Part shown: piece by piece, positions 37,918-47,397 of the stretch | Position numbering within the stretch: the stretch's first letter is position 1 | How the letters are laid out: every line of letters starts with the position of its first letter | Source: Bacteriovoracaceae bacterium | GTDB taxonomy: Bacteria; Bdellovibrionota; Bacteriovoracia; Bacteriovoracales; Bacteriovoracaceae | Length of the DNA stretch: 64,000 nucleotides | Direction of reading: 5' to 3' | Assembly (NCBI GenBank): GCA_028101965.1 | Contig: JAOHMI010000003.1 | Coordinates: forward strand, 1-64,000 | Translations under genes and position numbers: made by a program | The notes under the pieces: generated by a model | Told to the model about the DNA's origin: nothing | The model's database searches: none | The model's input: the letters and a program-made list of their open reading frames with translations, nothing else

Positions 37918-39050
37918 AAGTCAGAAAAGAGCTATCTAGAAAATTAAAAAAGAGAATCACAATTAAAATAGGCTCAAGCTGTATCACCAAAGATTTAGGT
38001 GGGGTCGATTCAAAGAAATTAAATAAAATAGTTAAGGATATAGCTTTTTTTAAAAAAGAAGGTTTTGAAGTTGTTTTGGTATGCTCAGGGGCGATTCAAA
38101 CTGGGCGTGAGATATTGAATTTTAATAAAAAAGGCCAGTCAGTCACAACACTTCAAGCTCTTTCATCTGTGGGACAAGTTCGATTGATTCATGAATTAGC
38201 AAAAGCTTTTCAAAAAGAAAATTATTCTATTTCTCAAATACTTTTGAATCATCAAGATTTTAAGCATAATAAAAGTTATTTAAATATTAAAAATACAATT
38301 GAATTATTATTGGAAAATAATGTTATTCCAATAATTAATGAAAACGATACCGTAAGCTTTGAAGAAATTACCTTTGGAGACAATGATCAGCTTGCAGTCA
38401 TGACCTGTGAATTGTTAAACATCAATACATTATTGATTCTTACTAGTGTCGATGGAATTTATGATTCTAACCCAGATATTAATTTGAACGCAAAAATTAT
38501 ACCTGAAATAAACTCTGATATAATTAAGGGACGTATCAAATTGAAAGGGAAGTCTAAGTCCGGAACTGGTGGAATGGATTCTAAGTTTATTGCTATTTCG
38601 ATGGGAGCTAAATTTGGTGTAACCACATTAATTGGAACATATAAAAAAGCAAACCCTCTTCAGCGGTTATTATATTCTTCTGTTGGTACTATTTATCATG
38701 CTGAAGAGAGAATACTTTCATCAAGGAAAAATCGACTTTTGGCCCTTGCTCAAAAAGATAAATATGTGATGATTGACGAGGGAGCAGAATCGGCATTGAG
38801 TAAAGGGGCTAGCTTACTGGCCACAGGAATAAAAAAAGTTGAAGGAACCTTTAAAAGAGGAGATTGCCTCTTAGTAAAAAAAGGGAAAAAGATTATTGCT
38901 GCAGGTTTGTGTGAATATTCCAGTAAAGAGTTAAAAGTTTATCTTCAAGATAAATCGACGAAAAAAGAAGTGAAAAATATTGATACAAACAATGATTTAT
39001 TTAAAATTTTTATTCATAGAAATAATATGAGTTTTAAGATTTCACAATAA
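37914..39050 (+). CDS. proB: Glutamate 5-kinase
   Basis: An amino-acid kinase domain (ITIKIGSSCITKD, VVLVCSGAIQTGREIL, NENDTVSFEEITFGDNDQL) is followed by a PUA domain from about residue 285. It phosphorylates glutamate as the first step of proline synthesis. TTG 37914 is preferred over an upstream ATG at 37884: AAGGA lies at 37900-37904, nine bases before, and the TTG overlaps the previous stop as TTGA. It is followed after 10 bp by proA. Confidence 0.93.
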   Translation: MKVRKELSRKLKKRITIKIGSSCITKDLGGVDSKKLNKIVKDIAFFKKEGFEVVLVCSGAIQTGREILNFNKKGQSVTTLQALSSVGQVRLIHELAKAFQKENYSISQILLNHQDFKHNKSYLNIKNTIELLLENNVIPIINENDTVSFEEITFGDNDQLAVMTCELLNINTLLILTSVDGIYDSNPDINLNAKIIPEINSDIIKGRIKLKGKSKSGTGGMDSKFIAISMGAKFGVTTLIGTYKKANPLQRLLYSSVGTIYHAEERILSSRKNRLLALAQKDKYVMIDEGAESALSKGASLLATGIKKVEGTFKRGDCLLVKKGKKIIAAGLCEYSSKELKVYLQDKSTKKEVKNIDTNNDLFKIFIHRNNMSFKISQ

Positions 39051-39060
39051 AGAGGAATGC

Positions 39061-40320
39061 ATGAGTGCACTTGAATCCACATTAAAGAAGGCAAAAGAAT
39101 CAACACTTAACTTACCACAGATCAATTTGGAAACTAGAGTTAGAGTCTTGAACAAGTTAAAAGATGTAATCTCCCAATCTGTCGACGAAATTATAGATCA
39201 CAATAAGAAGGATTTAGAATTAGGACAGGAAAAGAACTTGAGTTCAGCTTTAATTGATCGTCTTCTCTTAGATCCAAAAAGAATTCAGTCCATGATAAAC
39301 ATGATAGATGAAATAGCAAATGCGAATGAGGTTGTAGGTCTGTTGACACCAACTCTAACTCGCGAAAATGGATTAGAAATTTTTGAAGAGACAATCCCTC
39401 TAGGGTTAATTGGGATGATTTTTGAATCACGTCCAAATGTTATGATTGATTTAGCTTCACTTTGCCTTAAAACATGTAATGGATTTGTGGCTAAAGGAGG
39501 GAAGGAGGCGGGCCAAAGTAATAAAATTCTCTATGATATTTTTATTAAGTCCTGCCAAGATGAATTAAATACCGATGCTTTTGTTATGCTCGATAGCACT
39601 GACCGAAGTCTCGTCACAGAATTGTTAAAATTTCATCAATATGTTGACTTAATTATACCGCGTGGAGGAGAGTCTTTAGTTTCTTATGTTAGAGAAAATT
39701 CAACCATACCCGTTATTGCTCACGAAAAAGGTCTATGTCATTTATATTTTGATCAAAAGCTTGATGAAAAAATTGCTTTGGATGTTTTATTGAATGGAAA
39801 GGTATCTCGTCCAGGTGTATGTAATGCCATAGAAACATTGGTCCTTCATCAATCTCATTTAGAAACCGCCTTTTTGCAAAAAATATTGAAATTACTATCT
39901 GAGCATAAAGTGGAAGTTTTTACAGAAAAAATTATTTATGACAAATTTTGTTCAGATTATTCTAACCTAAAACTTGCCCAGACTGAACAATGGGATCAAG
40001 AATACTTAGATTTAAAACTTTCCTTAAAAATAGTCCCAGACGTTAATCAGGCAATTCAATTTATTCAAAAGCATTCATCTCGGCATACTGAAGTCATCAT
40101 TAGTGAAGACAAGTCTCATCAAGAGATATTTAGGAAATCATTAGACTCTTCTTGTATTGCCATTAATACTTCATCTCGATTTAATGATGGAGGAGAACTT
40201 GGGTTAGGTTCTGAGTTGGGAATCTCTACTTCAAAACTTCATGCTTATGGGCCAATGGGCTTAAAGCATTTAGTTACTCGCCGTTTTTTTTTGATGGGGA
40301 GGGGGCAAGTCCGAATTTAA
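39061..40320 (+). CDS. proA: Gamma-glutamyl phosphate reductase
   Basis: The full ProA pattern is present: FEETIPLGLIGMIFESRPNV, VAKGGKEAGQSN, DLIIPRGGESLV and the catalytic cysteine in SRPGVCNAIETLV, ending in GLGSELGISTSKLHAYGPMG. It reduces glutamyl phosphate to glutamate semialdehyde. AGAGGAATGC precedes the ATG. The 3' end overlaps the 3' end of the minus-strand membrane protein by 51 bp. Confidence 0.95.
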   Translation: MSALESTLKKAKESTLNLPQINLETRVRVLNKLKDVISQSVDEIIDHNKKDLELGQEKNLSSALIDRLLLDPKRIQSMINMIDEIANANEVVGLLTPTLTRENGLEIFEETIPLGLIGMIFESRPNVMIDLASLCLKTCNGFVAKGGKEAGQSNKILYDIFIKSCQDELNTDAFVMLDSTDRSLVTELLKFHQYVDLIIPRGGESLVSYVRENSTIPVIAHEKGLCHLYFDQKLDEKIALDVLLNGKVSRPGVCNAIETLVLHQSHLETAFLQKILKLLSEHKVEVFTEKIIYDKFCSDYSNLKLAQTEQWDQEYLDLKLSLKIVPDVNQAIQFIQKHSSRHTEVIISEDKSHQEIFRKSLDSSCIAINTSSRFNDGGELGLGSELGISTSKLHAYGPMGLKHLVTRRFFLMGRGQVRI

Positions 40321-41238
40321 ATTTACGACATTTACAGGAGCATTTAATTTTTTATCGCACAATTGATTGACTCGATTGGCGAAAAAACGACCTGGATCAG
40401 AATTTCTTAGAATGATTCGGTGATGAGTGGACCCTTGAATTATTTTTCGAATATCTCTTAAATAACAATAATTAACACTACTCACACTATTCACTAATTT
40501 TCTTAAAACATGAAAGTAGTACAAACTAACCACAAAACAACTGGCCGTTGAAACAAAGATAACCAATTCAGGTTGGTGCTCGATTATTTCTAAAATAATT
40601 GGACTTGAAAGATATTCAGATTTTAATTTAAGTAAAGTTTGGTGAAATAATAGTTTAGTGAAACTATATAATCCTATTCCACTAATACAAAAAATAATTG
40701 CGTAAAGTGCATAGAGAAAAGCGTGATTTGCCTTAGATAATCTTGGTAAGGATAAATCTTGCATATACTCTGGGATCGCTATGGCATCAGTTTCATTTCT
40801 TTTCTTGGCTTTAAAAAATTTTAAGAGAAGATATATAGAATCAAAAAGTAAGGTATTTTGTCTTAAAGCATCTTTAGGGAAGTAATTGAGTTCTTCTGGA
40901 TTATTAACATTCATATGCTCAGCTAGTTTTCTAAAAGGTGCTAAGAGAAAATAGGTTAAAGAAAATCCGACTGCAAAATTGGCGACTAAATAAGTCATTA
41001 CAAAAAGGCCTAAATTTACATAATTATACTTTAAAGTATTGTGCACAAATACAAGTATGTTTGTTTCTTTTAGTTCGTAAGCACTAGAAAGGTAATAATA
41101 ATTTAAAAATGAGAAAATAAAATAGGCAAACCCAATTATGGCAATACCAATGAGGGGAATGACCGCATATTTATAACCAAAATCGGTTATGAAAGTTAAA
41201 TCATTTTTATCATATTCTCTAGCGTTATTACTCGACAT
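40270..41238 (-). CDS. Membrane protein of unknown function, about four helices
   Basis: Hydrophobic stretches near residues 25-48, 75-100, 172-195 and 225-245 suggest two pairs of transmembrane helices, each followed by a short basic linker (APFRKLAEHMN, LRKLVNSVSS). The paired layout resembles HAMP-type or sensor membrane modules without an output domain. No family is certain. The C-terminus is translated from the strand opposite the end of proA. Confidence 0.65.
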   Translation of the reverse strand: MSSNNAREYDKNDLTFITDFGYKYAVIPLIGIAIIGFAYFIFSFLNYYYLSSAYELKETNILVFVHNTLKYNYVNLGLFVMTYLVANFAVGFSLTYFLLAPFRKLAEHMNVNNPEELNYFPKDALRQNTLLFDSIYLLLKFFKAKKRNETDAIAIPEYMQDLSLPRLSKANHAFLYALYAIIFCISGIGLYSFTKLLFHQTLLKLKSEYLSSPIILEIIEHQPELVIFVSTASCFVVSLYYFHVLRKLVNSVSSVNYCYLRDIRKIIQGSTHHRIILRNSDPGRFFANRVNQLCDKKLNAPVNVVNLNSDLPPPHQKKTASN

Positions 41239-41354
41239 GATCTACAATTCGGTAGATTTTATAAAAACTTTAGTCTTTTAATCAGCTATAGGGACACCTC
41301 TATGTTTTCGGATGCTTAGCTGCTTAATTTGTACTCTGAGAAGGACAGAAAACG

Positions 41355-43652
41355 ATGGATAAAGTAATTTCTTTTATTGAGCAAAAGACCAACTTAAGAG
41401 CCTCTTCAATTAAGGTGACATTGCAATTAATCCAAGAAGAAGATTGCACTGTTCCATTTGTAGCTCGTTACCGAAAGGAAAGAACGGGGAACATGGATGA
41501 AACTCAGATTAGATCTATCATTAGTTATTGCGAAGAGTATGTATCTAGAGAAAAAAGAAGAGAATTTGTTCTGGAAACCTTAGAAAAGCAAGACAAGCTT
41601 ACTGCTGAATTGAAAAGGTCTATTCTTGCGGCCAATACTGAAGATCAAATTGAAGAGATATATAGACCATTTAAACAAAAGAAAAAAACTAAAGCAATGA
41701 TTGCTCGTGAAAAGGGAATCGAACCATTAATGTTTGCGTGGGTTGAAGGTCAAAAACGTCTTGATGAAATTAAAAATGAATTTAAGAAAAATGAACATGT
41801 CGATACGATAGAAGAGTTAATGGAACATATCGAAGCTTTAGTGTTGGAAAAAATTGTTTATACTCCTTCTTTAAGATCAAGTTTAGCAGAAGACTATGAG
41901 AAGTCTGCTGAAATAAAAACTGTAAAAAAGAAAGATGCTGAGAAGATTAAAGACTATGATAAATTTAAAGATTATTTTGAATTCAATGAAAAAGTGAGCT
42001 CACTATTGAAAGAAGGATCATCTCACCGCTATCTTGCTGTTAGGCGTGGTGTTTTGAATAAAGTTCTAAGGCTTTCAGTTGATTATGATTCAGAATATGC
42101 AGAGAGAAAAATCGAAAAATTATTTGAAAATAATGTTGTTTCATCAGATCTTTCTCAACTTCAGACATGGATAAAAAAAGCTTATAAACTTTATCTTCAT
42201 CCCTCCTTAGAAACTGAAGTCCTTACTAAATTAAAAGGAAATGCTGAAAAAGCGGCCATAGATGTTTTTGGTGAGAATCTTAAAAATTTACTTCTTGCTC
42301 CCTATTTAGGAGCGAAAGTAGTTTTAGGAGTCGATCCAGGAATTAGAACTGGATGTAAACTAGTAGTGATTGGTAATTCCGGGAAATTACTCTTTGATCA
42401 TGTTATCTATTTAAATAGTCCAAGCGCACTAGCTAAAAACAAACAAGAAGTTGAAAAAATTATTGAAACTTTTGGTGTTGAATATATCGCCATAGGCAAT
42501 GGAACTTTTGGTAGAGAGACATTAGACTTTTTTGAAAGTTCTATCGATAAAGTTAAAAATAAATCAATAAGCGTTACCATGATTAGTGAGGCAGGTGCTT
42601 CTGTCTATTCCGCTTCAAAAGCAGCAGTGGAAGAGTTTCCGGATAAAGATGTGACGGTCCGTGGAGCAGTATCCATCGCTAGAAGGTTTCAAGATCCTAT
42701 GGCCGAATTGGTTAAAATTGATCCTAAGTCTATAGGTGTTGGGCAATATCAACATGATGTGAGTGAAGTAAAATTAAAGAAATCATTAGGTCAAATGGTT
42801 GAAGATTCAGTTAACTATGTTGGGGTGGATTTAAATACGGCCAGCTACCACTTGTTATCTTATATTTCAGGTATTGGAATGACTCTAGCTAAAAATATTG
42901 TGACTTATAGGGAAAAGAAAGGAAACTTCTCTAGCAGAGAAGAATTAAAAAATATTGGTCGCTTCACTGATAAGATTTTTCAAAATGCAGCAGGATTTCT
43001 AAGAATTTACGAAGGCAATAATGTTTTAGATGGGACATTTGTTCATCCGGAAAATTATTCAGTTATAGAATCATGGTGTGAGAAAAATCAAGCTTCCGTT
43101 CAAGATTTGGTCACTCGAGATGATTTGTATAAAAAGTTCTCTCTTGATCATTTACTTAAAGAACAAATCGGTGATCTATCATTCAGTGATATTTTAAGTT
43201 CGATTAAGGCACCCTCTCAAGATCCAAGAACAGTTTTTGAATCAGTGCAGTTTGATCGATCTCTAAAGTCGCTTAAAGATGTCAAAGTTAATGGCTGGTA
43301 TAATGGGGTTATTAATAATCTTACAAACTTTGGTGCCTTTGTGGACATCGGGGTAAAAGAGAGTGGGCTGATTCATATTTCTCAAATGTCGGATAAGTTT
43401 ATTGATAATCCCATGAAAGTAGTTAAGGTTGGGCAAGAAGTGAAAGCGCGAGTTCTTGAAATAGATTTAGAGAGAGGACGACTTTCCTTAAGCTTACTCA
43501 AGGAAGGGGCAGAAAAATCTCTATCTCGAGGGGCTAAGCAAAGTGATCGAAAAAGTACTAACACCAGCTCAAAGAATAATTATCAATCTAACAATAAGAA
43601 TGTACCTCGGAAAAGTGCTTTTAGTGCATTAAAAAATTTCAAAGTAAAATAA
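41355..43652 (+). CDS. tex: Tex-family RNA-binding transcription accessory protein
   Basis: The N-terminal Tex helices (VPFVARYRKERTGNMDETQIR), the YqgF/RNase-H-like domain (VLGVDPGIRTGCKLVVI), helix-hairpin-helix (LLSYISGIGMTLAKNIV) and C-terminal S1 domain (GVINNLTNFGAFVDIGVKESG) are all present. The length of 765 is usual. A basic, Ser/Asn-rich tail follows the S1 domain. It is a housekeeping gene thought to act in RNA metabolism and transcription. Confidence 0.96.
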   Translation: MDKVISFIEQKTNLRASSIKVTLQLIQEEDCTVPFVARYRKERTGNMDETQIRSIISYCEEYVSREKRREFVLETLEKQDKLTAELKRSILAANTEDQIEEIYRPFKQKKKTKAMIAREKGIEPLMFAWVEGQKRLDEIKNEFKKNEHVDTIEELMEHIEALVLEKIVYTPSLRSSLAEDYEKSAEIKTVKKKDAEKIKDYDKFKDYFEFNEKVSSLLKEGSSHRYLAVRRGVLNKVLRLSVDYDSEYAERKIEKLFENNVVSSDLSQLQTWIKKAYKLYLHPSLETEVLTKLKGNAEKAAIDVFGENLKNLLLAPYLGAKVVLGVDPGIRTGCKLVVIGNSGKLLFDHVIYLNSPSALAKNKQEVEKIIETFGVEYIAIGNGTFGRETLDFFESSIDKVKNKSISVTMISEAGASVYSASKAAVEEFPDKDVTVRGAVSIARRFQDPMAELVKIDPKSIGVGQYQHDVSEVKLKKSLGQMVEDSVNYVGVDLNTASYHLLSYISGIGMTLAKNIVTYREKKGNFSSREELKNIGRFTDKIFQNAAGFLRIYEGNNVLDGTFVHPENYSVIESWCEKNQASVQDLVTRDDLYKKFSLDHLLKEQIGDLSFSDILSSIKAPSQDPRTVFESVQFDRSLKSLKDVKVNGWYNGVINNLTNFGAFVDIGVKESGLIHISQMSDKFIDNPMKVVKVGQEVKARVLEIDLERGRLSLSLLKEGAEKSLSRGAKQSDRKSTNTSSKNNYQSNNKNVPRKSAFSALKNFKVK

Positions 43653-43654
43653 AT

Positions 43655-45109
43655 TTAGAGGTAGGGGGAAAACACTTTTGAAACATTGTTTCTCAGTTTT
43701 TCGAAATATGTTTGATTGGTGAAATCCTCCACAAACAATTGCTGGCAGTTAATAATCTTTTGTTCAATTAATTTATTTAAATCCGCAGCTAATTTTAATG
43801 AGTACACTTCTAAATTAGCTTCAAAGTTAAATCGAAGTGATCGAGCATCGAAATTCGTACTTCCTATTAAGGACCAGCGGTTATCAACAACCATTAATTT
43901 AGAGTGATCAAAGGGAGGGGGAGTGAGGTAGATATTCGCCCCAAGTTTAACCAGAGAGTCAAGCATTGCCATTTGAGCCCAATTAAAAAGATAAACATTA
44001 TTTTTTTCGGGAATCAAAATATTTATTTTTATTTCTCTGAGCAAAGCAGATTCGATCGCGCTGATTAAAGATAAGTCAGGCAAAAAGTAAGGATTAATGA
44101 TGTTAATGCTATTTTTAGCGGAATTGATTGCTCCAATTATAATAAATTTCATTTTCTCAAAATCGCCATCTGGCCCATCTGTTATTAGGCGACAAAGATT
44201 ACTTCCCTGATAGCTTTCTTCATTCTGATACTCAAATTGAGAAATATTTTTTTTCTTACAAAAATACCAGTCTTCGTGAAAGACATGATGAATGTCTTTG
44301 AGAATAGGGCCTTCAATTTTAAAGTGAATATCTTTTAGTTGAGAATTATATTCACCTTGAATCTTAGATGTATTTTTTTCAGTAATATTCATTCCACCCA
44401 TGAAGGCGACTTTATCATCAATAATGAGAATTTTTCTATGATTTCTTAAATTCATATAAGCATAAAGCCATGGCATAGTAGAAGGAAGAAATTTCCCAAA
44501 AGTTAGCTTGGCTTTTCTTAGGGATTGATAGATCGGCGGAAATGAGTATTTCGCTCCTATATCATCAATAATAATCTTAACTTCAACTCCTCGTTCTTGA
44601 GCGTTTGTTAATTTTTCAACAAATTTAGCTCCAGTTGAATCATTTTGAAAAATATAAGTTTCTAAGAAAATACACTTTTTAGCTTCATCAATTGCTTTGA
44701 ACATTTCCTGATAGGTTTCATCTCCTGAGAGTAAAGCGTAAATTTGACAGTTTTTAAAGAGTTGTCGCTTGGTAATGTTCTCTGCCAAGATGAATTGTGA
44801 GAAATTAAATTGCTTGATGATTGATAAGTCTTGTATTTTATCCACAGAAAACTTGAATTCATTTTTAGCTAATTTGTGTGAAATAATTTTTCTTGATAAC
44901 TTTCTTGCTTTTCGCCGAATTCGATTAATTCCAAAAGTAAAATAGAGGAAGACTCCTAAGAGAGGACTAAATAGGATTATTCCAGCCCAACCAAGGGCGG
45001 CCCGTGGATCTCTTTTGGTGATAATGGCATGAGAAAAAGAAAAGAACATGAGGATTAAGGTTATTAGACCAATAAAAAAATTTCTATGCTCTAAAATGAA
45101 TTCAATCAT
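43655..45109 (-). CDS. cls: Cardiolipin synthase (phospholipase D family)
   Basis: Two N-terminal membrane helices precede two phospholipase-D HxK motifs: NHRKILIIDDKVAFMGG in the first half and DHSKLMVVDNRWSLIGSTN in the second. This is the ClsA-type layout, length 484. It condenses two phosphatidylglycerols, or related lipids, to cardiolipin at the inner membrane. It converges on tex, with two bases between the stops. Confidence 0.93.
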   Translation of the reverse strand: MIEFILEHRNFFIGLITLILMFFSFSHAIITKRDPRAALGWAGIILFSPLLGVFLYFTFGINRIRRKARKLSRKIISHKLAKNEFKFSVDKIQDLSIIKQFNFSQFILAENITKRQLFKNCQIYALLSGDETYQEMFKAIDEAKKCIFLETYIFQNDSTGAKFVEKLTNAQERGVEVKIIIDDIGAKYSFPPIYQSLRKAKLTFGKFLPSTMPWLYAYMNLRNHRKILIIDDKVAFMGGMNITEKNTSKIQGEYNSQLKDIHFKIEGPILKDIHHVFHEDWYFCKKKNISQFEYQNEESYQGSNLCRLITDGPDGDFEKMKFIIIGAINSAKNSINIINPYFLPDLSLISAIESALLREIKINILIPEKNNVYLFNWAQMAMLDSLVKLGANIYLTPPPFDHSKLMVVDNRWSLIGSTNFDARSLRFNFEANLEVYSLKLAADLNKLIEQKIINCQQLFVEDFTNQTYFEKLRNNVSKVFSPYL

Positions 45110-45340
45110 ATAATCTTCTCTATTGAATTTCTTGGTAAACAGAAGTTGTTAAACAGTTGCCTACAAATTATTAAAAAACAAATTATTTGAATTCTAAAAT
45201 AAATCTATCTCTATTATTGAAGATTATTTATTCATTGAATAGAGAAAGTCGGTTAGTCTAGATTGATAAAAATAAAGCTGACAAAAACTATCTTTTTTTC
45301 CTCTTTTTTTATGCATGACCTGATTTATGGTATTATAGTT

Positions 45341-45374
45341 ATCTCCTTCTGCAAGAAGGTGTCTATAGGGAGAT
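45341..45374 (+). promoter_or_regulatory. Possible alternative-fold leader of asnB
   Basis: ATCTCC (45341-45346) is perfectly complementary to GGAGAT (45369-45374), which holds the ribosome binding site. CCTTCT (45345-45350) can instead pair with AGAAGG (45354-45359) in a tight hairpin that would compete for the same two Cs. The two folds are mutually exclusive and could switch translation. This is only a base-pairing observation. Confidence 0.3.
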
Positions 45375-45379
45375 TAAAT

Positions 45380-46963
45380 ATGTGCGGTTTAGTCTATTTG
45401 GGTCTAGGCGAATATAGTCACGATCAAATTGAAAATGTTAAAAAAAGTTTAACCCATCGAGGTCCTGATTTTTTTAATCAGCGAAGCAATTCTTTGGGAG
45501 AGTTTTTTTTCTTTCGCTTAGCGATCATGGATCCAACAGAAAAAGGTAACCAACCTTTTTCGTTAGGTAATGATCAATTAGTTTGTAATGGTGAGATTTA
45601 TAATTATCAAGATCTTAAGAAAAAAATAAATCAGAGTACAGAATTAATATCTGGTTCTGATTGTGAAGTACTACTTCCAAGTATCCATGAGTTTGGCTTT
45701 TTAAAAACTATTCAAAGTTTAGATGCAGAGTTTGCTCTTGTTTACTACTCAGAGAAGTCTAATCAAATTCTGGCCGCCAGAGATCCTATTGGAATAAGAC
45801 CTCTTTTTTATGGTTTTAATCAAAAAGGAAATATCTGTTTTTCCTCCGAATTGAAGTCTCTACAGGGGATATGTGAAAAAATCGAACCTTTTCCACCGGG
45901 GCATATCTATCAAAATGGTAAGTTTACATCTTATATAAACATTACTACGCCTATTAGTTATAGCAACGACGAGGAAGAAAATATTTTTAAGCAAATTAAT
46001 TATCACTTAACTAAGGGAGTGCACAAGAGGTTAGTTTCCGATGTACCTTTAGGTTTTTTACTCAGCGGAGGCTTAGATTCTTCCTTAGTTTGTGCTATTG
46101 CTCAAAAGAAATTATCCTCACCGATCAAAACTTTTTCAGTGGGAATGAGCAAAGATCCAATTGATCTTAAGTATGCTAAAGAAGTCGCAGAATATATTGG
46201 TTCAGACCATACGGAAATTTATCTGGATAAAGAAAATGTCCTTGCTTCAATCAAAGATGTCATTTGGCATTTAGAATCCTTTGATATTACGACAATTCGA
46301 GCCTCAATTGGAATGTATTTGATTTGCAAAGGTATTCGAGAAAGAACAGATATAAAAGTTCTTTTAACAGGGGAGGTGAGTGATGAACTTTTTGGGTATA
46401 AGTATACTGATTTCGCCCCTTCTGAAGATGAGTTTCAAAAGGAAGCGAAAAAAAGAGTGGACGAATTATATATCTATGATGTTCTAAGAGCAGATCGGTG
46501 TATCTCTGCTCACTCAATTGAAGCGAGAGTTCCTTTTAGTGACAAAAACTTTATCGAATATGTTATGAGCGTTCATCCTAAATTTAAAATGAACACCACA
46601 GGGGTAGGGAAGTATCTTTTGAGGAAATCTTTTGAAGGAAATAATCTTCTTCCTCATAATATTCTGTATCGAGATAAAGCGGCATTTAGTGATGCAGTTG
46701 GGCACTCATTAGTGGACGAATTAAAATCCTTAGCAGAAAGAGAAATATCAGATTCAGAGTTTGAGTCTTCTCGTTCTCAGTATGATCATGCACCACCAAT
46801 TAGTAAGGAATCACTTTACTATCGAAGAATTTTTGATGAACTTTTCCCTGGCCAAGCCCATGTGATTAAATCCTATTGGATGCCAAATTCTTCTTGGGAA
46901 AATTGTAATGTGGATGATCCTTCGGCGAGGGTTCTGCCGAACTATGGAAAGTCTGGTAATTAA
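45380..46963 (+). CDS. asnB: Asparagine synthetase (glutamine-hydrolysing)
   Basis: The start is placed at ATG 45380 because the glutaminase nucleophile must be Cys2 (MCGLVYLG), and AGGGAG at 45367-45372 precedes it; an upstream frame extension to 45263 has no support. The class II amidotransferase domain (LTHRGPD, VCNGEIYNY) is followed by the synthase P-loop LSGGLDSSLVCAI and a C-terminal region near 527 residues. It makes asparagine from aspartate and glutamine. Confidence 0.95.
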   Translation: MCGLVYLGLGEYSHDQIENVKKSLTHRGPDFFNQRSNSLGEFFFFRLAIMDPTEKGNQPFSLGNDQLVCNGEIYNYQDLKKKINQSTELISGSDCEVLLPSIHEFGFLKTIQSLDAEFALVYYSEKSNQILAARDPIGIRPLFYGFNQKGNICFSSELKSLQGICEKIEPFPPGHIYQNGKFTSYINITTPISYSNDEEENIFKQINYHLTKGVHKRLVSDVPLGFLLSGGLDSSLVCAIAQKKLSSPIKTFSVGMSKDPIDLKYAKEVAEYIGSDHTEIYLDKENVLASIKDVIWHLESFDITTIRASIGMYLICKGIRERTDIKVLLTGEVSDELFGYKYTDFAPSEDEFQKEAKKRVDELYIYDVLRADRCISAHSIEARVPFSDKNFIEYVMSVHPKFKMNTTGVGKYLLRKSFEGNNLLPHNILYRDKAAFSDAVGHSLVDELKSLAEREISDSEFESSRSQYDHAPPISKESLYYRRIFDELFPGQAHVIKSYWMPNSSWENCNVDDPSARVLPNYGKSGN

Positions 46964-46966
46964 TTA

Positions 46967-47395
46967 TTACTTTTCTTTTTTTAGCAGAACTTTTTTGAGT
47001 AATTCGTCACAATGATCAATTTTATCGTGGGAAATCTTAATTATGTCACAATAAGGTGTCTCTACTTGGTGAGTGTATTGCATAGATGTTTGAGCGATTC
47101 CATTTTCGTCAATATAAGTTTCCTCTCCATAGCGGAAGCCTCCTTCAATACACCGGTATTGGTTCGCACAATCGCTTAAACTACTAAAGCTTTTCCCTGT
47201 GGTTGATTCGATATAATTATATTGATAAGACCAAAAGCCATAAAGGTAAGTAAAATGATATGTCGATCCGACTTCTACCTGTAAACAATGATAATCACCT
47301 AAGGAAGTTGTGTTCAAGGGATTGACCACTTGAGCTTTGATTCCCAAAAGCGAGACAAAAGAGATAATTGTAAAAAGTTTAGTTTGATTTTTCAT
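46967..47395 (-). CDS. Small secreted protein of unknown function
   Basis: A signal peptide (MKNQTKLFTIISFVSLLGIKA) is followed by about 120 residues with six cysteines or so (HCLQVE, DCANQYRCIEGG, YCDII, HCDEL) and many aromatics. It lies two bases downstream of the secreted nuclease gene and probably shares its transcript. No family is recognised. Confidence 0.7.
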   Translation of the reverse strand: MKNQTKLFTIISFVSLLGIKAQVVNPLNTTSLGDYHCLQVEVGSTYHFTYLYGFWSYQYNYIESTTGKSFSSLSDCANQYRCIEGGFRYGEETYIDENGIAQTSMQYTHQVETPYCDIIKISHDKIDHCDELLKKVLLKKEK

Positions 47396-47397
47396 TT

